NCBI GenBank assembly: GCA_035578175.1
Contig: JAQMRL010000008.1
Location: forward strand, 95,613,041 to 95,677,040
DNA from: Catonia carolina
Lineage: Eukaryota; Arthropoda; Insecta; Hemiptera; Achilidae
Direction of reading: 5' to 3'
DNA length: 64,000 nucleotides
Positions within the stretch are counted from its first letter, which is position 1, and every line of letters starts with the position of its first letter. Positions 20,801-35,800 of the stretch are shown here, in pieces. Made by a program: the position numbers and the translations under genes. The notes under the pieces are model-generated. The model was given only the letters and a program-made list of their open reading frames with translations. It was not told the origin of the DNA and did no database searches.

Positions 20801-23800
20801 TCCGTTATTAAAAAAAAAATTTATTTCTTGATCTCAGAACTTAAACCCTACAGTAACAGATTTTAAAATGAAGTATGGCCGCCTCTGTGGCTCAGCAGTT
20901 AGAGCGTTAAACTGTGTTGCACGCTACAAAGCGGTAGGTCCCGGGTTGGATTTCCGGCTAGTGTCTACAAGTTAACCCACCGGTTCTGTACCGTAACCCA
21001 CAGTAGTCAATAGTAACCAAAGTAGTTAATACCGCTTTAAAGAAACTAAAAACAACTATAAAATTATTTTATTTTTAATTACAATCGTGCCTCTTGCAGT
21101 TAGCTGTTATACCAATGTATTAAATAAAAAACAAACTAGAACTGAAAACAAACACAAATCTTTGTAGCAAAAAAATAAATGAATAAAATCATAACTTTTT
21201 AAGAAACTTTATTTTCATCAATAATTTTATATCCACAAATTCTTAAAATGACTACAAATTACAGTAGGCCTAATAATAGGAATAACGATTTAAAGTACTT
21301 CAGGCCGCCTCCATGGCGTAGTGACTAGCGCGCTAGCCTACAAAGCGAAAGGTTCCGGGTTCGATTTCTGGCTAGGGTCTGAAATTTTAACACGTTAAGA
21401 ACCACTGTTACAGTACCAAAACCCACCGTAGTCGCTAATGGTCAAGCCGTCGATACGAATTTAACTAAACTAAAAAAAATACTTCAAAATGTACCTGAGT
21501 TATATGATAAAATCTGAGTAAAAATAAATTTTTAATATATTAAAAATATATAAAAATAATAATAATACATTCATACAGAAGTAGGAATCCTTAAATAAAA
21601 ATTATTCTTCTAAATCTAGTTTTTGTGTGTGGTTAAAATTTGTTGGTTTTTTATGAAAAAGTAAAATCCAAATATATAAAAAGTATAATACTTTTTTAAA
21701 ATTAGGCCTATCGTAAACCAATTTTTCTGTTATAATTATTACAGATATGTTGTGGACATTATTACGTTTGATATAAAAATAATGATAGCAAATTAGAGCG
21801 TAAATTCACTTTTAATGAAGGGTTATACTTTCACACAAAGCCTTTCGTGTTTACAAAACATTACATTATGCACTACATTGTGGGTATAGCAGGTTAAATA
21901 AATCTAATAAACTATCAGGAAATGATAAGATAGAGATAAGCCATAAATTATCACCAGAATATTCTTCAGTAATCCATCTGAGACACGCCCAGCGCAATCT
22001 AATCTGTATGTACAGTACGGTTACCGGTATTATAAAACAAGTGAAATACGATGAATAGTTCAGTTGCACTGAACTATTTATAAACTTAACATAATATTAT
22101 AAATCCTTTTAATATTTCACTAAATAAATTTCTAAGTAAATAAAAGAAATTAATATTTACATAATAAAAAGCTAATAAACTTTATCCAATCTTATCCCTT
22201 GTAGTACTTAATTTAAGTTTCAAGTTTCAACTTCGCACGATATTCTGTTCTTCAGTTCACACACACAAAGACCAAACGCTAAAAACATGTTTTATGGGGT
22301 TTAGGGGGTCTAAAAGCGTGTAAATCTGGTTAAACAAACTTAAAAATATATTGTGAAGCACTCACACGACTTTCTCTTTAATGTAAATAATGAAAATTAT
22401 AACCCATGTTTAATCATTAGTAAATTTATTTTTGTCATAAGTCTCTCGACTGGTTTGATGCAGTTCTCCAAGCTTTCTATCTTGCACAAGTCGTTTCATA
22501 TCTACATACCTGTAACACCCTACATCTTTTGTAATTTGCTTTACATAATCTAACCTTTGCCTCCCCCTACAATTCACTCCCTCAATATTACCCTCCATTA
22601 TTGTTGTTTAGGTCATCAGCCGAAAGCTGGTTTGAACCTGTAGAGGTTTAACTAAAACGAGGGGTGAGGTGGTTTACCAGTGCCTTCCTCACCGATTGGG
22701 AAAGTATGCTTATCAGCATGCCGGGCCTTCTGAAAATCACATATTTTCCTTTCTGCAAATGACACCTTTACTTCATTCACCACAGGGTCTGGCTGTATAA
22801 TGAAATTCATTACTTTCAGAGGAGATAACTCTGGTTAGTATCTTTTATACCTCTACCTCTTCTGTTTCTAAATTATTCAGTCATTTAATTGGCTGACCAT
22901 GTGACAAGAAATAGAACTATTTATTTTAGCCCTACAACTAACAGATTGAGTGCAAATAATTTGACACTCCACCTATCTGTTATGGAAATTCCTCCATTAT
23001 TGATACACTAATACCTGGATGTCTTAGGATACGCCCCAGAAGCCTATCACGTCTTTTGGTAAGATGCTTCCATATACTTTTCTTTTTTCATCCACTCACC
23101 TAAGAACTTCTAAATTACTTAATTTTTCCACCCACCTAATCTTTAACAATTTCCTATAACACCACATTTCAAAAACTTCTATCCTCTTCCTTTCTACAGC
23201 CCATATCACCCACGTTTCATTCCCGTATAATACTACTCTCCAAACAAAGTGTTTTAAGAAATTTTTCCTAATCTGTAAATCAATGTTTGTAGTCAGTAAG
23301 CTGTTTTTCATTTCAAAGGCTTTTCTAGCTTGAAAAATTCTACTAATAAATTCTACTATTAAACAATGAAAATTAAAATCAATCTGTGAGATTTAAAATA
23401 CGAAAAATTACCGACTGACGCTAAACTAGGCTCTGTACAAGAAAATGCTTAAAATAATAGTTGTGGACTTTGTTATTTCCTATAACTTTATATATACACT
23501 TTTGTCATAAAATACACACTAAGGCCGCAATCTTAAAGAAATCCCATTTTTATCTATTTTTATGGTAGATACACAGAAAATCACCAATAGACGCTAAACT
23601 AAGCGTTGTTGAAAAAAAGGTTTGAAATAAAAGTAGTAGATATTTTAATGTCCTATAACTTAAATGATGTACACTTTTTCCTTAGAATGCATATAAAAGC
23701 CGCAATCTTAACGAAACCGATATTTAGTGATATTCTCAATCATTAATAAACTTTTCGAAAGTTCAATAGTGCCGATAAATCCTCTGTTCGACAATAGTCT

Positions 23801-26800
23801 TGCACGAGTGTACTGCATGCAGTCTAGAATCAGGGGTTATATTATTAGCTTAGGGTTTTTATCCTAATGTGTGTTGTCGCAATCTGTTCAATTTAAGAAC
23901 AATTAGCAACTCCATGACCCAAGGAGATGAGGATGATGTGTATGACGTGTAAATGAGGTATAGTCTTATACAGATCCAGGCCGATCATTCTTGAGAGAAA
24001 GTATGGTTAATTGAACACCCTAACTATCAAAGTACACCGGTAACCACAGTCTATTATTCAATGTAGGACATATTCGTGAAAATCTACCATCACTGCATTC
24101 GAATTTAAGGAACAGAGTTGCTCATACATATGGGCTAGCTCTTCTTTTAAGTCTCTTAGTTGAATGAGAAAGAAAGCACCGTAATCGTAAAAAGTATTCG
24201 GTACTCAAATTTCACGTTTCATAATAGTAGTATATTTTTTGAAACAACCCCGTTTACTACTGCATTTATTCAGTTTACACTTTTTTATTTAAAGTCCCAT
24301 CAACACCTTTACTATTAGCGACTACTTTGAGGTATGAAATGGGTTTATAACATGTAATAATTTCCAGACACTAGCCGGTAATTGAACCCGAGATCTTTCG
24401 CTCGGTATTTAAGCCTATGGATTTTATAATGGTTTTAGTTTATGCATTTATTTTTGTTTACAAATTTAATCAGTAAAATTATCTAGAAAAATGGATAGGT
24501 TTCACCTGTATCCAGTTTCATTCTCAACACAATATTATAGAACTGAAAATATTCTTTACTGATTTAAACCGATACATTAACAAATATTCTAAAATTATTT
24601 GTTACTTAATATTCACAAATTGCACTCGATCTGCTAGTTTCAGGGTTACAAAAAATAGTTCTGTTTCTTATCACAAGGGCAGCAAATTATATGATCGAAG
24701 CAAGAAGAAGAATATATAGAAGAAGAATATAGAAGAAGAATTATATGATCGAAGAAGAAGTAGAAAAGTGTAAAAGACACTAGTCAGAGTTACCTCCTCT
24801 GAGTGTAATGAGTTTAATTATACAGCCAGACCCTGTAATGAATGAACTAAAAAAAGTGTAATTTGCAGGGTGGAAAGTAGATGCTTTGTAGAGGGCTTGG
24901 CATGCTGTGTTATAGTTTTCCATTCAATTAGGAAGGCAATAATAAACCATTTCACTCGTCGTTTTACTTATTAAAGCCTCTAGAGGTTTAAACTAGCCTT
25001 TAGGCTCATGACCTAAAAACAACAACACTCTCAAATTAAAAATGAATTAAAAAAGAACTTGATTTAGTTGACTAATTAGGTAATATGTAAAAAAATTAAA
25101 CTTTTTTTTAACAAGGCTATTGGCCTATTTAATTATAACATTTGACTCAACATAACTACGTATTTAAAAAATAGTTTTTCTTTGATACTGATTAAAATTG
25201 TGTAAATTCTAAAATTTAAATGCTCTACATCTCATAATTTTTTATTACAAATCTATAACCAATTTATCTATTCCATTAATATTTTATAGACGTTTGTTAA
25301 TACGTAGTTATATGTGCCGTTATTCATGGGCTAAAGAAGGTTAATAAACAGTTATAACTGTATTTTTATTAACCTTGATTCCGGCTTGATAATGATACTA
25401 AGCCTTTACTTTTATTGTCATCTCTCTTTAAATCAACAATTACGCACGAAGAAATGACAAGGTAATAATTCAAGAATAAGAAATTTTATTTTTAAAGTTT
25501 CCGTTTAATAAATAAATAACTAATATTAACTACGTCAGACTAATTTTATTTTATTAAGTGACAGTTCAAATATTAGGGTGCGTTCACGTACAAAGCTGGC
25601 AACAAGCGCCTTGTAACTTGCAGCTTGCTCCAAGCGCTTACAAGAACTTTTGTATTTTACAGTAAACGCTGGAAAAGATCAATCATCGAGTTGTCTTCGT
25701 CAAGTGACGATGAACTATTTTTAATAGAAAATGTAGAGATGAAAATATTACGGAAAAGGCAACGTGTGAATGAAATTAACCTTGATAGAAGGAGATTAGG
25801 TGAATACCACCAAGTATTTTCTCAAATGAAATCCGATAAAGTTAGACTTTTCTCTTATGTGAGAATGAAGTTGAACACGTTTAACTACTTATCTCAAGAG
25901 TCAAAGGATTATTAACGAAGAACTGGAGAAACTAACACCAAGCAACCAATATATCCGGAAGAGTGCTTGGTTATTTGTTAGCTTAATTATTTGTATTTGT
26001 TTATACAAACAAAAAAATACAAAAGTAGAAATTCACTACTAAACATAATTCTTAGAAATAAAATACGTAGAAATTTACTACTATACATGCACATTGGTGT
26101 CTGCCAGCTTAATGAGCGCTGGAAATAATCTTTCACACATTCTTGTTTACCGGTTGGAACTTGCAGCAATCGCTTGCATGTTCGTACAAGCATTTCCTGT
26201 GAACGCACACACTTAAAACAATGGAAACTTTGACTTGCGCCTGTAAGCTCTTGTCGGCGATTATTTTCCGGCGCTGGAAACAAGCTTTGTGCGTGAACAC
26301 ACCCTTAGATAAGATAATGGAAAGGTATAATAAATAGTACGTGGTAAAGAAAAACAACTGTTCTTACCGTACCCGTAGGAGGAATTAAGAAAAACCACAG
26401 TAACACGTTTATTAGAACAGTATACAATACAAAATATTAAATAGAACATTTTTTTTAATCCCTAATGTGTGTACGTTGCAATCTGTTCAATTCAGAACAA
26501 TAAGCAACCCCATGACCCAATGAGATGAAGATGGTGTGTATGACGTGTAAATGAGGTGTAGTCTTGTACAGACCCAGGCCGATCATTCCTGAGAGTTAAT
26601 TGTTAACTGAACCCCAACTATCAAAGTACACCGGTTACCATTTTCTAGTTTTCAAATCCGCATAAAACTATCTTTACTAGGATTTTACCTTTAAGAATTT
26701 TTACTTTAGGACTAGGATTTTAACTTTAAGGAACTTTCGTGACCGAAAATCGTCAATTAAACAGCTGACTCGCGCCGACAACTTTACCACTAGACCAATC

Positions 26801-29800
26801 CGGTCCGTGTATACAAAGATGAATTAAATAAATAAAATTGATAAAAGTTCAAGTAATAGTTTTGATTTATTTGTGGTTACGGCACAGGTGGCCTCGTAAT
26901 TGGTGCGGAGAAGTCCATCACGCCTTAACTTCTTAAAAATAATACATAACCACACTACGTTCAACATAATCTCTCTTTTATATTCCGGATATTTAACATT
27001 CTAAAAGGCCAGCCTTTTTCATTTTGTCTATAAAACTTTTAGTATGGTACTATTAGGTATCCTACTTCTTTCCAAGGTTTTATATGAATGTAAAATGACA
27101 ATGCGCGCGTTCAGCTTTGCAGAACAATATTCATTTTAGTATACACCTAACAGCGTACGCTAAACGCGCGTTAGAATTTTTACGCCTCATTCATTGTACC
27201 TCATTAAGCATTTCTCTAAACGTGCATTAGCAAACGCCTTTATGTGAACATAGCTTTAAGTTTTCATACCTCTCGTATATTCTAACAATGACAATCGATT
27301 TAACCTTATCAAAAATAATAATAAAAAAGAAAACTTTATGCTGACAATGATCATGGTTATTGAATTCATAAATAGTTTTCCTTCTACCATAATTTTCTGG
27401 AATGATATTTACATCGATTTTCTTTTATTTTATTTCCTAATCTACCCCTTCTTACCATACCACTGTCGGGTCGTTACCTTAACCATATAACATTAAGTGG
27501 GTGTGATAAACTATCGTAATGAAAATCACCTTTTGTTATAATACATATCGACTGTTGAAATGACCTTTTTACATATCACTACATCACAATCTCAGATGAA
27601 CTTTGACCTCTCGTGTTCCTTCATTATTGATTTGTTTTAAGTCACTTTTAGTAGCATTTAGTACCTTAATAACTATTGATGTATTTTCTTTAACAGTATT
27701 TTTATATCTTATAAATTTACTCTCAAGGATATTCTAAATCCAGTTTCTAATAATATTTTAAGAATGTTAGAATTAATAATAAAATAATAAAAATAAACTA
27801 TCTTGTTTGTAAAATTTTGATAGTTTAGTAATTAAGATAAAATTTTGTTTTAATTATATAACGTGCAAGTTAATCGCTTTAGATTTTTGTTAGGTAGTCA
27901 TTAAGTGAATCTTGGTTAGTTAATAATATTGTAAAATGGTTTCAAATTTAAGTTATGGACGTTATGTAAGTCTAAATTTGTATTAATTTTAATACTTTCT
28001 TAATTTTAATTTTTCGTTTGAACGATCATTATTAGTAGGCATATATATTTTTTTGTTCTGGCCAGGAATTTTCGGCTTCAACTTGAACTGTAAATCTTTT
28101 GCAGGTTTATTCATAGTCGGATCCATAACTGGGTGTTTTATTAAACCGTTGTAACTTAAATTTACTAAATTCAAACGGCTGGCCTAGAGGTCTCGGATCA
28201 TAAAAAACGAGACATTTATCGTTTCTTCCTTTTACAATGCTTTTTGTTCGTTGACAGTATCGTTCTAATAACTGTAAGATTTTCTAGTAGAATTCATCTG
28301 AAATATAGACTATGATATTTTTTGATGACAAAAATTCATTTTTTCAGTAAACTTCTAATCTTTCTTTTTTGTGTTTCGGCTGAAACTCCGTTTTTCCTCC
28401 CAAATGACTCCTTTTCCCTAATAGCTTCTACGCCAAGGTACCCAGGTTTGAGTTTTAGTCAGGTCTGTTATTTTTTCATCACTCATTTTCATTTATCTCC
28501 CTTTATTTACTGCATTAGCATTAATGAGGAAAAAGTCTCACATGTAAAACAAAATAAAAAAATTATCTTTTACTTCACGAACACGAGATTCTGATGTTTA
28601 AGCAAATAACAAAGTTACGCAGGTCTACTAATGTTTTTTTACTACAACTATTTTTTCGCCGCAAGTCAGTTGTTTAACAGCTGATTTTCGAAGACAAAGG
28701 TTCCAAGGTTCAAATCCTAGTAGTGGTAGTTACTTTTATACGGATTTGAACACTAGGTTCCTCATCTCATTGGGTTATGAAGTTGCTTATTGTTCTAAAC
28801 TGAACAGATTGCAACGTTCTGGTAACGCTTATCGTCAACTTATAAGTTGACGATTGCGCCTATTATGCGGAGGACAGTATACTATCTATCCTACTTACAT
28901 CGGCCAACCCGAAAGCATAAGACATATCAAGCGTGTAACTCAAAATGTAACCACTACAAACACTTAAATAATAAAATTCAGTTCATGACCCGTCACACTA
29001 AATAAGTAAGGAGTAATGTAATTATTTAAAGAAAGTGAATTGTTTAAAATTCAATTGCAATTTAACATAACTTTACTGAAAATAATGAAATATGAAAACC
29101 CTAAAAAAACAATAACATTTAGAAATTACCGTAAAACTAGTATTACTCACGAAAATAAGCTCGTATCGGCGGAACTCACGGACTAACTAGCCTATCACTA
29201 CAAATGTCAGAGTGCAGTAATTCAGTTAACTGCTGATGACCAAAATGGATACTAAATATATAGTATTATGGCTTATTTAGAATGAATGTTTATTAATAAG
29301 GATAATTATCAAGAATTAATCTCTTCTTCTTCTTCTGAGATCCACGGCATAGGCATGTCTGCCTGTTCCGGTCTATAAGATTGCCTCCTATTAATTTTTA
29401 ATTTTGTCGATTACTTTTTAATTTTTTGATTTCTAGTTTTGTTCCCATCTTTTCCTAGGCCTTCCAATATCTCTTCTTCCTGTTGGTTTATATTTCAGAG
29501 CCTGAAAGGGGATTCTATCAGATGGCATTCTTTCCAGATGTTCTATCCATTTGAACATCTACCAAGAATTAATAAATAATACAATGGGATGTTTATAAAA
29601 CGACAGTTGTAAACATAATAAATCAATGTAAGAGTAAAACTATAACATGATGTCATGGTTAGAGCTGTCGCTACGATGTATTTAGAAAAGCACATATAGT
29701 AGCACTTTCAGCCCCCGCATAGTCCATTCTTACTCTCGCTGACGATCGTCAATTTATATTCCGTTACCGGTACATAGTACATTAGGGATAAAAAAAATTA

Positions 29801-32800
29801 GCACCTATTAAGCCAAATGGTACAATTTTTTAACTCTACGGACATTTGAAACATGTAAGTTTAAATTCTCAGACTGTGTTCTAAAACATTTTAATTATGG
29901 TTTTGTTTTATATCTGAGTTTTTAACATTAAGGCAGGCAGTAAAGAGTGATAGATGAAAAACGTCAGACCTGACCGGAAATTGAACGTGGTACCCCTTTG
30001 CTTAGAAGCAAAGACATTGACCACTACACCAACGGGTCGGCCGATTAATTTGGTAGTTTACTTATTTCAGAATAGTTTACTATGTCTACATATTTTTTCA
30101 CTTTACTTATGCAGGATCCTACAGATTTCTTCTCTTCTTACATCTTTCACCCCATAGATTTTGTCTTTTGAGTTAACCTCATTTAAATTTTTGCTTTACA
30201 TAGCCTCCTGACTCTTCTGTATCCATGACTTTTTAAGACAATTTTTCTCCTGTTAGTATCATGGTCAAACTCTGTCAAATAAAAATAATTATTTAATTGA
30301 GAAAGGTCAAAAAAAACCAATTATTGACATTACTAAAACTGGTTTTTCAATTTTTTCACATAGATCGTATGTTTCGTTTTAAGTTGTAATTGTATTTAAA
30401 TATTTAAGATAGGTACGTTTAGTGGTTGATATACACTCATGCATTTATTGGATTTGTATCAACAATAATTTGCATAAATTTAGATATTACTTGGAGCTTA
30501 GGCTTATTATTCTTATTAGTGTATTTAAATAGGTAAATAATTTTTCTTTTTATCATTAATAATACAATACTAAGTTTATGTTTAATAAAATGTTACCAGT
30601 TAAGATTAAAACACTTTTACGTAACAAGTTTGAAAGAGAATTATTATATCAGAAATTGAGACATGTCTTTAGCATATTAATTAAACTTTTGTTATTTATT
30701 TACCAATTATCATTACATAATTTTTACTCAATTATAATTCTTTGTCTGAAATTCCCTAAGTTTTCTACTTTGAATTTTTTACCCCTGCCATTGTTTTCCA
30801 AGATACTCTGATCATGTCTGTCTCTTTGTATCAAATTTCTCATCTTGATATAGGTCTTTCATATGATATTTTATCATCTTCTTCTACTCCTTCTTCCAAA
30901 AAAGTGTAGGTATAAGCCAGTTCCAAATTCATTTATATTTAATGTATCAAATCTCTTCTTAGGTCTGTCAATGTCTCTAGTCCCTTTTGGATCATGCAAT
31001 CAGATGTGCTGAGGTATTCTTTGAGCTGAAATCCATATGCTGTCTTCAACCTTTACAGTATTATTATATTTTCTCATTCAAATTACATGTTTCCAATTCT
31101 AACCTTACATCCTCATTTTTTTAATTTTATCCAACCGAATATTTTACATCCTGCACAAAACCCTCATATCTACTGTCAGGATTTTCTGTTTATGTGACTT
31201 CTAAGTTTTGAATCTTTCCTACTTAGATTATTTAATGTTGTTGGGTTCATGTGTCTTATTTCCATTTTCTCCTCCAAAGGTCAATCTCTGACTTGTTTTT
31301 CTAAAAATTTTCCTATTCTGTATGTCTTCTGTGCCAATTTTGCATCTTCAAGGTCATTCAATGTTACTGTGAACTATGTTGGTTTGGTTTTGTCACATAT
31401 TATTATATTAAAATTTTCCTTTTTCAAACTGCTATCGTTCATTCTTGCCACATGTCTCAAAAATACGAGTCTCCTTTTTCTCATTACATGGATTATGTTT
31501 TCAATTTTTTTCATATATACTTTGTTTAAACTATTGTCTATCATAATTGTCTCCTTCCTTCTTAAGTCCTAGGATATTCTAAACTATTCTCCTTTCTATA
31601 CTCATTATTTTTTATTTATTTATTTTATTTTTAAATTTATTTAAAGTCATATCAACAGCTCGGTTATTAGTCACTACGGTGGATTATGAAACAGTGGGTT
31701 TTGACTTGTCAAAATTTCCAGATACTGGCCAGTAATCAAACCTGAGACTTCTTCGATGTAGGCTAGTGCACTAAAAACTATGCTTCAGAAGCGGCCGCTC
31801 ATTATTTTATTGATACCAATCGTTCAACATAATTTTTAAGTGTTTCTGTTCAATACAGTGCTTCCAGTCCTATCAGCATCTAAGTGACTGATTTATGTAT
31901 TCCATGATAAGGCTTTCTTGTTGTTAGATTACATTTTATTACAGAAATATTACATGTAAAGTTATACATTATTCATATAATTATTAGCTGGCTCGTTGGT
32001 GTTGTGGTTAGCACAACTTGCTTATACACAGAGGTCCCGGGTTCGATTCCCAGTCAGAGCTGACATTTTTCATCACTCGTTTTGATGTATCATCATTCTC
32101 GACTGCATTAGCAGAAATTGCTAAACAGTCAGACGTAAGACCAAAATAAGATAAAATAGAATTAGTATAATTTTCAAGTTAATTATCTAACATATTAATT
32201 ATTTTTAATATGATATAGTCTATCTAATTTACATAACAATTTATAATTTAAAGAATTCAATTAATTTACTTTATCAATTCTTCTCTTTACATGCCATTCA
32301 CATTTGTACAATCTTTATCAGCTCTATAATCGAAATATCTAACATGCAATACCATTATCTAAGAGATAATACAGTTTTAAAATAACTTTTAAAAACTATG
32401 TAATAATTTATTCTTAATATATTTTTTTATTATAATGAAGTTTTTAACCCAATTAAATGTCATTGTATGTTTAATTGAATATATCATAAAATATTATATG
32501 AAATTTTTATCAGTTCTCATGGTGTTTTACGTTTATAAATGTTATAAATATTTAAAAATTAATTGTTATTCGATCAATTCATTTGTATCCTTATATTAGT
32601 TATTTATTTAAAATAAATAATGTGAAAATTTTCCTTGTTCTATTTTTTTGGATCATATTGTTTGCATTAAGTAAAAACCATTTGTTGAATAAATTCTTTT
32701 AATTTCTTTACATGCAATTTGTGTATACATTTTTGTAATATTGTTGCAATTTTTTTTAATTTGAAGGTTTGTCCATCATAATTATTTATTATATATTGTT

Positions 32801-35800
32801 TGTATAAAATTATCTGGTTCATGTTTTTATTTACCATTTTTACCATGAATCAAAAAGCAAGTAGATATATCGTTTCGTCAATTTATGATATAATCGGTTG
32901 ACAAAGCTTTTTTATTTATAGAAGTCACAGCTGCAAGGTTTTCTAAAATTATTACTGAATTGATTGCTTTATAAATTGTGTTATTGCTCCACAAATTTTG
33001 TATATTAAAAATTAAAATTTGATAAATTTAGATCAATATTTTCTGTTCGTTAAGATCTGCTGAAAAATTAGGCTCTATTAGATTTTGAGAGAAAAGATTT
33101 TTGATGGGTCATCACGATCCAGGCTTATTAGCTATACTAATAAGCTATATTTATATACAATACTATTATTAATATAGCTATACTATTAGCTATACTTATT
33201 AGCTATATTGAGTTCGAATCCCAATCAGGCACGACATATTTTCATACATTACAAAAAATCATTTCATCCTTCACCGTCTGCATTAGCAGTAATTGCAGAA
33301 CAGTCTGACGTAAACCAAAAAAAAAAAAAAAAAAATTAATAGTTATACAACAATAAGAATTATGATCATCATAGAAATGCAGTTTAGGCCTTCCAGTCTG
33401 TTCCAACTTCAAAATTAGTAATATGCTACTTTTTAAATGAAATTGGGATGCCTCGAAAGAGTTCGAGGTCATTGGTTTGTAAGTAAACACCTGCTTGGGT
33501 ATTCAATTATCACGCATCCTTAACAAATTATGTCTATACCACTTTTTGCAGTATTTCTGAATAGTTGATATCACTCTCCGCACATTATGTTTGTTCCTGA
33601 TATCTTCATTTTTTATGATCATAGCAATTAATATTCTACTAAAGATCTTAACAACCTCTTTTCAGCAGACTCTATTCTGGATATCTTCTGAGTAGTCAGT
33701 GCCCAACAATCTAAACCATACATTAAAATCAGCAGAAATAAGGCATGATAAAATTTTAGAAAGGTCTCCATATGTACTTTATTGACCAGTATTTTTTTAG
33801 AGTATGCAATATAAACCTTTGAAACTTTTTAAATTAAATTTCTGCACATCATGTTTATTCACAAACGAAAATAAGACATCATATCGCCATATAGATTACA
33901 TACAAAATATTGTGACACTTATCGCTAAGGTCCATTTCGAGATCTAGGTTATTAAATAATTAATACACTCAAGTTTACAATTACCAATATTTATTACACT
34001 AAAAGATTTACAAAATGAATAATAAACCAATTATAATAAAGTAATACAATAAATAACTTAATAATTTACTTAGTACCACTTTTTTTATTGAGTGATGATG
34101 CCTACATAAGCCTTGGGCTTGTGCGTAGGTAATGATATGTGGTGATTTACAGATGAAAAAAATGCCAGACCTGACCGGGAATCGAACCCGGGACCCCAGC
34201 ATAGTAGCCAGTTGCGCTGACCACTACACCATGGGCCAACCAATATTAATACTTACAATAATTATACACAAAGCACATACACAAAAACTGAATAAAATGC
34301 ACATACTTAAGATAATATAACAAAAGTTAACTGCTACAATACTCGGATACGTAACCTGTACTACGCACCGTTAGCCATTCAATAAACACTCGTCAGAGAT
34401 CAAACGGGTACTAACTCCCTGATTGCACTCGCCCGCTCTTTATATAGCTCGATCAAAAAGAATCCTCTCGAAAGACACCGAAATTTGATACAAATAATAA
34501 AGTACAAAAAAACCCTTTTTAAATGAGTGCTAGAAAAATTTATTGTAAACAAATCAACAATAGATTTATTGTAAATAGAAAGTGTTACAGGTAATCAACC
34601 AGCCTTTTCATAAATAGTTGTACTACAATAACCCTACCTTCTCATACACAATAGCGCGGCCCTTTTTAAATAACCTTTTATAACCAGCCCTATTGTTACT
34701 TTTTCACTCTATTATCTACTCTTTACCATTTTATGAATGAAGTACTAGAAATTTCTTGAACCATATTCGTCTTCAATATTGTCACAATATTAATCTACAA
34801 GGGATTCTCACAAAAAAAACATGAAGCAAAATAAGTAAAAATCGTATTTTTAAAATCTACGTATTTATCAAGAAATGATTACTTACTTGGGTTTTATGTG
34901 GTTCCTAATTTTTGAACGGTAATAATAATAAACTACAAGGAATTTACTATTGTTTTCTAACAACTTTATAACTGAAATTTTTTGATATTTGTTCTATATT
35001 TTTACCATCAATATTTTTTCTTTTCAGCCAACATTAATTTCGGGAGGAAATTACATAAAAGAAGGTGATGGCAACTCAAAATCTGTATGTTTGATATTTT
35101 CTCCTAATGAAAAGGACAGTGTTGGAAATTTGGCAAGATGTCTTGAATTGTTTAAGGTAAATTCAATTTTGCAAAAACTTTTAATGACAAGTTGTTTAAA
35201 TATTATGATTAAGGATTTTAATTTGTCTATTATGGTTATCGAAGTAAAGATGTTTTATTAAATATTTCATTTTTGTTAAAAACTTCATTGGAACATCTAT
35301 AATCACTGCAACTTAGACTGGGAAGGAAGTTAGGTTGTTTGTTTTGATCTTAAGTATTTAAAATTTTTAAAAAGATTTTGATATTTATTAAGTTGTTAAT
35401 CCCAGTAGAAATTTTCATTTGATTTACCACAGAAAATTACTATCTAAGGTGATTATCATAGTATACATGCGAACAATTTTTCAGACGGAGTGTAAATGTA
35501 ACATGGTGAGATCTTTGTTCATAAATTTCATTTTCCATAGTTTACACCAGTGAGAAATTAAATTTAGATAACGTTGCAAAGTTAACGTTACAGTGTTGTA
35601 ATCATTATTGTTGGTTATAATAACTGTATCATCTGTGTAAATGGCCATTAAACAAACCAGAACAGTTGGAAAATCAGATGTATGCAGACTATTGAGAAGT
35701 AAAGCTAGAACAAACACTATGATACACTTGCCCTAAATCGGGCATACAGAAGATAATTCTAAACCATGTTTTACTGAAAAGAATCTTTCATTTAGACGTA

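Larger units (their letters stand above)
17826..35027 (+). other. PAH: PAH intron 1, about 17.2 kb
   Basis: Donor GTAAGT, acceptor TTTTCAG. It is filled with a pogo element, SINEs, retroposon D copies, LINE tails and a PIF/Harbinger remnant. It is several times longer than any other intron of this gene, as first introns often are. Confidence 0.8.
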
